From Stentor coeruleus (taxonomy: Eukaryota > Ciliophora > Heterotrichea > Heterotrichida > Stentoridae), in contig MPUH01001123.1 of the NCBI GenBank assembly GCA_001970955.1, positions 1 to 23,397 of the forward strand: a DNA stretch of 23,397 nucleotides, read 5' to 3'. The notes under the pieces are model-generated. The model was not told the DNA's origin and did not search any database. It worked only from the letters and a program-made list of their open reading frames with translations. This document shows, in pieces, positions 19,285-23,397 of the stretch (position 1 is its first letter; each line of letters starts with the position of its first letter). Position numbers and translations under genes: made by a program.

Positions 19285-19504
19285 TTAAATAAAAATCATA
19301 ATGCTATAAAATCAACCCATAAAATCAAACTATAAAATTCTCAAAACATTTTATTGATTTTACAATATAAATAATTTCCTTTATTATCCAACCCATAAGA
19401 ATCATTCAATTAATTCTATTCCTTTCATAGCCGAATCATTACCTAAAAAATCAATTTATATTTCCTAATAATTCATTTATACATAAACTAAAGAAATAAT
19501 TATA
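19285..19504 (+). promoter_or_regulatory. A/C-rich upstream region of the kelch gene
   Basis: The plus strand is rich in A, T and C and has very few G up to the start codon. It includes ATAAAATCAACCCATAAAAT and repeated TATAAAAT-like words. No specific binding site can be claimed. Confidence 0.35.
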
Positions 19505-20019
19505 ATGTTTTTTGTAAATATGCTTTTTGTGCTTTCTACAATAGAATCATATAATTACTACATTCCTCCAACAAAAACTCCTCCACCCGCACGAGGATGT
19601 ATGGACATTTCTTATATACCTTCAATGAATGCTTTCTTTACTTTTGGAGGCTGTTCAGAAAAAAAATATTACGATGATACTTGGGGTTATTACCTAAATG
19701 AAAATACTTGGAAAGAAATACTTCTTTCAACTGATTCTCATCCTTGTAACTTTTACGTAGCTGCAAGAATTCACTATGGAGGCTTTACAAGTACTCTAAA
19801 CGAAAAGTTTTACATTTTTGGCGGGAATTCTTATACGGGCCTGAAAAATGACTTCTGGGAATTCGACCCAAAATACTTAAAATGGACAAATATAGAGACA
19901 AAAAACCCTCCTTCAGTTCGATATTCATTTTCTTTTACATCGTTTGTAATAAATGGGCATGAAATTTTTGCCATTTTCGGGGGACAATCTTTGGATGGGG
20001 TGAAAAACGATTTTTACTT

Positions 20020-20034
20020 GTAAGAAATAAGCAG
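20020..20034 (+). other. 15-nt intron in the kelch gene
   Basis: The intron reads GTAAGAAATAAGCAG. Removal gives NDFYLLDMTNLEW, which has exactly the spacing of the other blades in the gene, such as NDFWEFDPKYLKW and NDLFIFNSLNSDW. Confidence 0.9.
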
Positions 20035-22336
20035 ATTGGATATGACAAATCTTGAATGGCATGAAATGATAAACAATGAGAATTGTATTTAACCTATGAG
20101 TAATAATGCAATGGTTTATTATAAAGAATGCTTGTATATGACTAATGGATTTCCTACTTATGGAGAATCATATATGAAGCTTTATAATTATTGTTTTGAA
20201 AATCAAATGTGGATTGAACTTACAAATCCTAATGAAACTCATTCCTTTAGAGGCTTTCATAAAGGTGCAGTCTATAATGGTTATTTTTATATTTTTTCTG
20301 GATGCTATATTGGATGGTATCAACCAGTATTGAAAGTTAACCTTGATAGTGAAAGTTTTTTATGGGAAATCGATTATTATTTACCTTGGCTTGCACAAGA
20401 AAATTATGCTTTAACTACATATCAAGATAAAGTTTATATTTTCGGAGGTTTAGATTTTATATACAACTCTTATTCCAATGAACTTTATTCAATGAGTCTA
20501 GAATTCAAGACGCTGAAAATAATTTCTAATTTTTATTTAAGTCCTGAAAAAAGAATGCACGCTTCAATGACTACTATAAATGGAGAATTATACTTATTCG
20601 GTGGGAAGCATTGGGATACTCTTTATAATAATATGTGGATTTATAATATTGAAAATGGTTATTGGAGATTACAAAGTATGTCAGGTGAAGTTCCTACTCC
20701 AAGATTTAGTCATGCAGTTGATTCAGATGGTTATGCTATGGTACTTTTCGGAGGTGAAGATGCTTCAGGATTAAAAAATGATTTATTTATATTCAATTCG
20801 TTGAACTCTGATTGGAAGATACTCACTCCAAAGTCAGAGATAAAACCGAAAATAACAAAAGGAGCATGTCTTACTTTAAGATTTCCTTTAGTTTATATAT
20901 ATGGAGGAAAAACTGACTCTGGTACTATAGGAGAGTTTTGGTTATTCGATATCGCAAGCCTTAAATATACAAAATTACAATCGCATTCAATAATAGCATT
21001 TTCAAAGTGTTTTATTATCGACAATCTACTTTATGCAATAGAAGGTACTACTCTTAATGATGTTGGTGTAACTGGATACTCGATATATAATTTATCATCA
21101 AATTCATGGAAAACACAAGGATATGGTTATGATTCATTTAACCGTGGGATTCAAGTTATGCTAAATAACACATATGTTACATTTGGGGGTCAATGTAGAT
21201 TTAAGAATTTATTAAATGTTGCTAGAGTTTATTTGAATGATGGTTCAACTTATGTTGTTCAAAATATGCATTTTTCATATGTTTTTTTTTCAGCTTATAC
21301 ATACTATGGGAATTATATTTACTCATTTGGAGGAGGGTTAAATCATAGTACTATTCCTGTTACTTTATTGGCTTCATACGATTTTTACTTTATAAAAATG
21401 GAAGAAATTTGTTCTTATGGACTTTGTGATCCTCTATGTTCAATAGGTACATACAAATCAGACCAAGGTTGCTTAGATTGTGAGCCTGGAACATATTCAG
21501 ATATTATGGGAAGTGAAAAATGTACCCCTTGTCCTTTTGGAACTTATAATTCTCATAAAGGCAGCTCATCTTATAGACAATGTTTACCATGTCCTGAAGG
21601 AACTTTTAATAATAAAGAAGGCTCATCAATATGCTTAAAATGCTCATCTAACTTTAAATGCCCTGCAGGTAGTAAGAATCCTTCTAATATAACATTTAAG
21701 AATGATTATTTATCAATTCAACCAAAAGCTTACTCTTCAAGTACTACAAATCTAAGCTTGATTTATGTATTGAATACAAGCATTGCATCTATTTTATGTC
21801 TCTGTATGGTAGTTTTCATTACTAAAATTCGAGAAAAACTACATAATATTGATATGTATAAAAGCAATCATAATCATCATTTAAATGAACCAATCGTCAT
21901 GAAAAAAAATAAATTTGGAGGTTTTTTTACAATAATTTTTATTTTGATTGTAATTATTTTTATTGGATTATCAATTATTGGATACTATGATAGTAATATT
22001 CAAGAAACAAAAGCCCTTGTTCCTCTGATTATCCTTAATGAAGATGTTGATGCTTTTACTACTGAAAAACTAGAAATAGAATGCACATTAGTTGGATATG
22101 GAGGGAGTTGTGGAAAACAAAACGTATGTGATGAGAAAATTTTCATAAACATCACAAATCTAAAAGGTTCTTCGTTTATCTATTCTTGTTCCATTGATGA
22201 AAATGAATCATGAGTTATAAAAGTTAATTGCTTTAATTGCGAAATCCAAGCAGATGCAAGTATTTTTGTTAATTCTAAAGGAAAATTCAGTTACGCTTCA
22301 GAGATTTATGTGAATATCACAAGTAATTCATCAATT

Positions 22337-22460
22337 CCTAAGAAAATTAGTAGTATTAAAAACGGATTATTTATATCAGAACAAATTATTTATCATTTCT
22401 TAAGAAAATAAGTAGTATTAAAAACGGATTATTTACATCAGAATCAAGTGTATTTATCGG
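22337..22460 (+). repeat. 62-bp tandem duplication inside the kelch coding sequence
   Basis: Two copies start at 22337 and 22399. They share AGTAGTATTAAAAACGGATT and diverge in their right halves. The first copy is in frame with the upstream coding region; the second is in frame with the downstream coding region (ISSIKNGLFTSESSVFIGSE). Since 62 is not divisible by three, the duplication breaks the reading frame. The paralogous relic at 1790-2340 has a single copy. Confidence 0.88.
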
Positions 22461-22916
22461 TTCTGAACCTAGTGAGTTTTATTATACTATGACCCCATCA
22501 TTCTTTCAATCTGAGTCTTCTAGATGGCCAAGTCAACTAACAGGATATCATATATCAGATGAAAAGTTTCCTTTACAAGGTTCACAAAACCTTGAAGTAG
22601 ATTTAGCTATTGTTGCAGAGCTTAAGGTTATGATATATTTATATAAAAGTAACTCAGGTTTACAGACTAAGATGTTAATAAAACAAAGCTTATTAATATT
22701 AGTTTCTGGGATTATAGGATCTGTTTTTGGTATTTTTGGTACTGTCGCAGCTGTGATGGAATTTATTGAAGGCAAATTCGTAGAAAAAAAGAAAAAATCC
22801 AATGAAAAAATAAAATTAGTTGAATTAAAGTCTAGGAGGAAGAATATTTCAATCAAAAACTTTAGTAACTCGAACCGAAATAAGATTTTGCCTCTTGATG
22901 ATACGAATTTATTATT

Positions 22917-23066
22917 GAGCAGAAATTTTAGTTTAGATTAGTTGGATTTAGTAGAGCAGAAATTTAGTTTAGATTAGTTGGATTTATTAACGAACAGAAA
23001 TTCAGCTTAGATTAATTGGATTTATTAATGAGCAGAATTTTAGCTTAGATTAGTTGAATTTATTTA
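22917..23066 (+). repeat. 37-38 bp minisatellite, four units, starting inside the kelch C-terminus
   Basis: Units start at 22917, 22954, 22992 and 23030. The consensus begins GAGCAGAAATTTAGTTTAGA and continues TTAGTTGGATTTATTAA. The first unit encodes the last residues (SRNFSLD) and the TAG stop; the others follow in the 3' flank, with divergence increasing downstream. Confidence 0.9.
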
Positions 23067-23110
23067 GGTATCAGCTACAGTAATTTAAGTATGCTATAAC
23101 TATCATTATC

Positions 23111-23397
23111 GATTTTCTAAGAGTTTCTAAATTATTTTAAATTTTGCACATTGAATTTTATAACAATTATTCAAACTGAGGACAAATTTCACTACATTTT
23201 TTTGATTTCCAGCATAAATCTCCAATCTTAAAAATACAAACTTAATATCACAAGCAATAAAAGTGTAAATGCATCCACTTTTTCAAGTAGCCTTATAATT
23301 TTTCCCTAAAAATAATAAACTTAATATTATTTTCACAAAAATAATCCATCAAAAGCAGTATTTTTTATTGATTATCACAAATAGCACACAGTGAGTC
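23111..23397 (+). repeat. Long dispersed direct repeat, downstream copy reaching the window end
   Basis: This is homologous to 19011-19284, the upstream region of the kelch gene, in the same orientation, and it continues to the last base. Its presence after the kelch gene indicates that the repeated unit is the whole gene with its upstream region. Confidence 0.88.

Larger units (their letters stand above)
19505..22941 (+). pseudogene. Kelch-propeller, TNFR/GCC2-like, triple-span receptor gene with three disruptions
   Basis: The gene starts with a signal peptide (MFFVNMLFVLSTIES). About 12 kelch repeats follow, for example FYIFGGNSYTGLKNDFW and MVLFGGEDASGLKNDLF, enough for two six-bladed propellers. 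Cysteine-rich repeats come next (CLDCEPGTYSD, CTPCPFGTYNS, CLPCPEGTFNN), then membrane spans near 21758-21823, 21925-21990 and 22687-22760, and a Lys/Arg-rich tail. Topology implies an exposed lectin- or receptor-like surface protein. One 15-nt intron is certain. Three lesions break it: TAA at 20090-20092, which falls in an aligned kelch position; TGA at 22211-22213, after which the frame stays coding-like; and a 62-bp tandem duplication at 22337-22460 that shifts the frame. Without these the product would be about 1,119 aa, ending SRNFSLD. It may be a young pseudogene, a disrupted allele or, for the stops, recoded. Confidence 0.85.

Noticed and set aside
20085-20100. GTATTTAACCTATGAG as a 16-nt intron removing the TAA at 20090
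   Set aside because: Removal would shift the frame into an early stop and delete five residues that align with other kelch blades.
22548-22856. 102-codon minus-strand frame opposite the kelch C-terminal region
   Set aside because: It is antisense to the conserved third membrane span and tail, which are supported by the relic copy.
1-23397. Ciliate code with TAA and TAG as Gln
   Set aside because: All well-formed genes end cleanly at TAA or TAG and use CAA/CAG for Gln; sense-like TAA/TAG occur only in damaged or unassigned stretches.
1-23397. tRNA, rRNA, CRISPR arrays, insertion sequences
   Set aside because: No cloverleaf-like, rRNA-like, spaced-repeat or transposase signal was seen; this is eukaryotic protein-coding DNA.

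Overview
The window looks like macronuclear DNA of a heterotrich ciliate, most likely Stentor or a close relative. The DNA is AT-rich and genes are tightly packed. Long reading frames follow the standard code. Four introns can be placed exactly by protein continuity, and they are 15, 15, 16 and 15 nt long with GT...AG ends, a hallmark of heterotrichs. Every intact gene whose end I could check stops with TAA. A Blepharisma-like code (TGA = Trp) cannot be fully excluded, but the full-length genes here use TGG for Trp.

Layout. Positions 127-17649 carry a run of minus-strand genes. In order of coordinate these are: an unrecognised 532-aa protein; a membrane hybrid histidine kinase with one degenerate and one intact receiver domain (spliced, 790 aa); an unrecognised 794-aa protein rebuilt from three exons, with a beta-rich N-terminal half and a helical C-terminal half; a 72-residue protein with an acylation-type N-terminus; a 720-aa UBA / Gly-rich / ubiquitin-conjugating (E2)-like protein whose catalytic Cys is Glu; a coiled-coil protein; a divergent actin; a small acidic protein; a broken two-repeat Myb gene that ordinary ORF calling would miss; and a tubulin polyglutamylase of the TTLL family. 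The right end (19505-22941) holds the only large plus-strand gene. It encodes a secreted-then-anchored receptor-like protein with about 12 kelch repeats, TNFR/GCC2-like cysteine repeats and three membrane spans.

The kelch locus is the most informative part. The gene is interrupted by an in-frame TAA, an in-frame TGA and a frame-breaking 62-bp tandem duplication. Its 3' end runs into a 37-38 bp minisatellite. About 280 bp of its upstream region is repeated after its 3' end, which implies a tandem array with another copy just beyond the window. A decayed copy of its 3' end lies at about 1790-2340, and a probable kelch fragment with a retained 15-nt intron lies at 8497-8691. The window therefore samples birth and decay in a kelch-receptor family. 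A single N at 18963 is flanked by a perfect 39-bp repeat and is probably an assembly join.

Actin, TTLL and the coiled-coil protein suggest cytoskeletal or ciliary roles for the middle of the window, but nothing here shows co-regulation. Several open stretches in the spacers look coding-like without homology. I list them with low confidence because AT-rich DNA gives plausible peptides in more than one frame.
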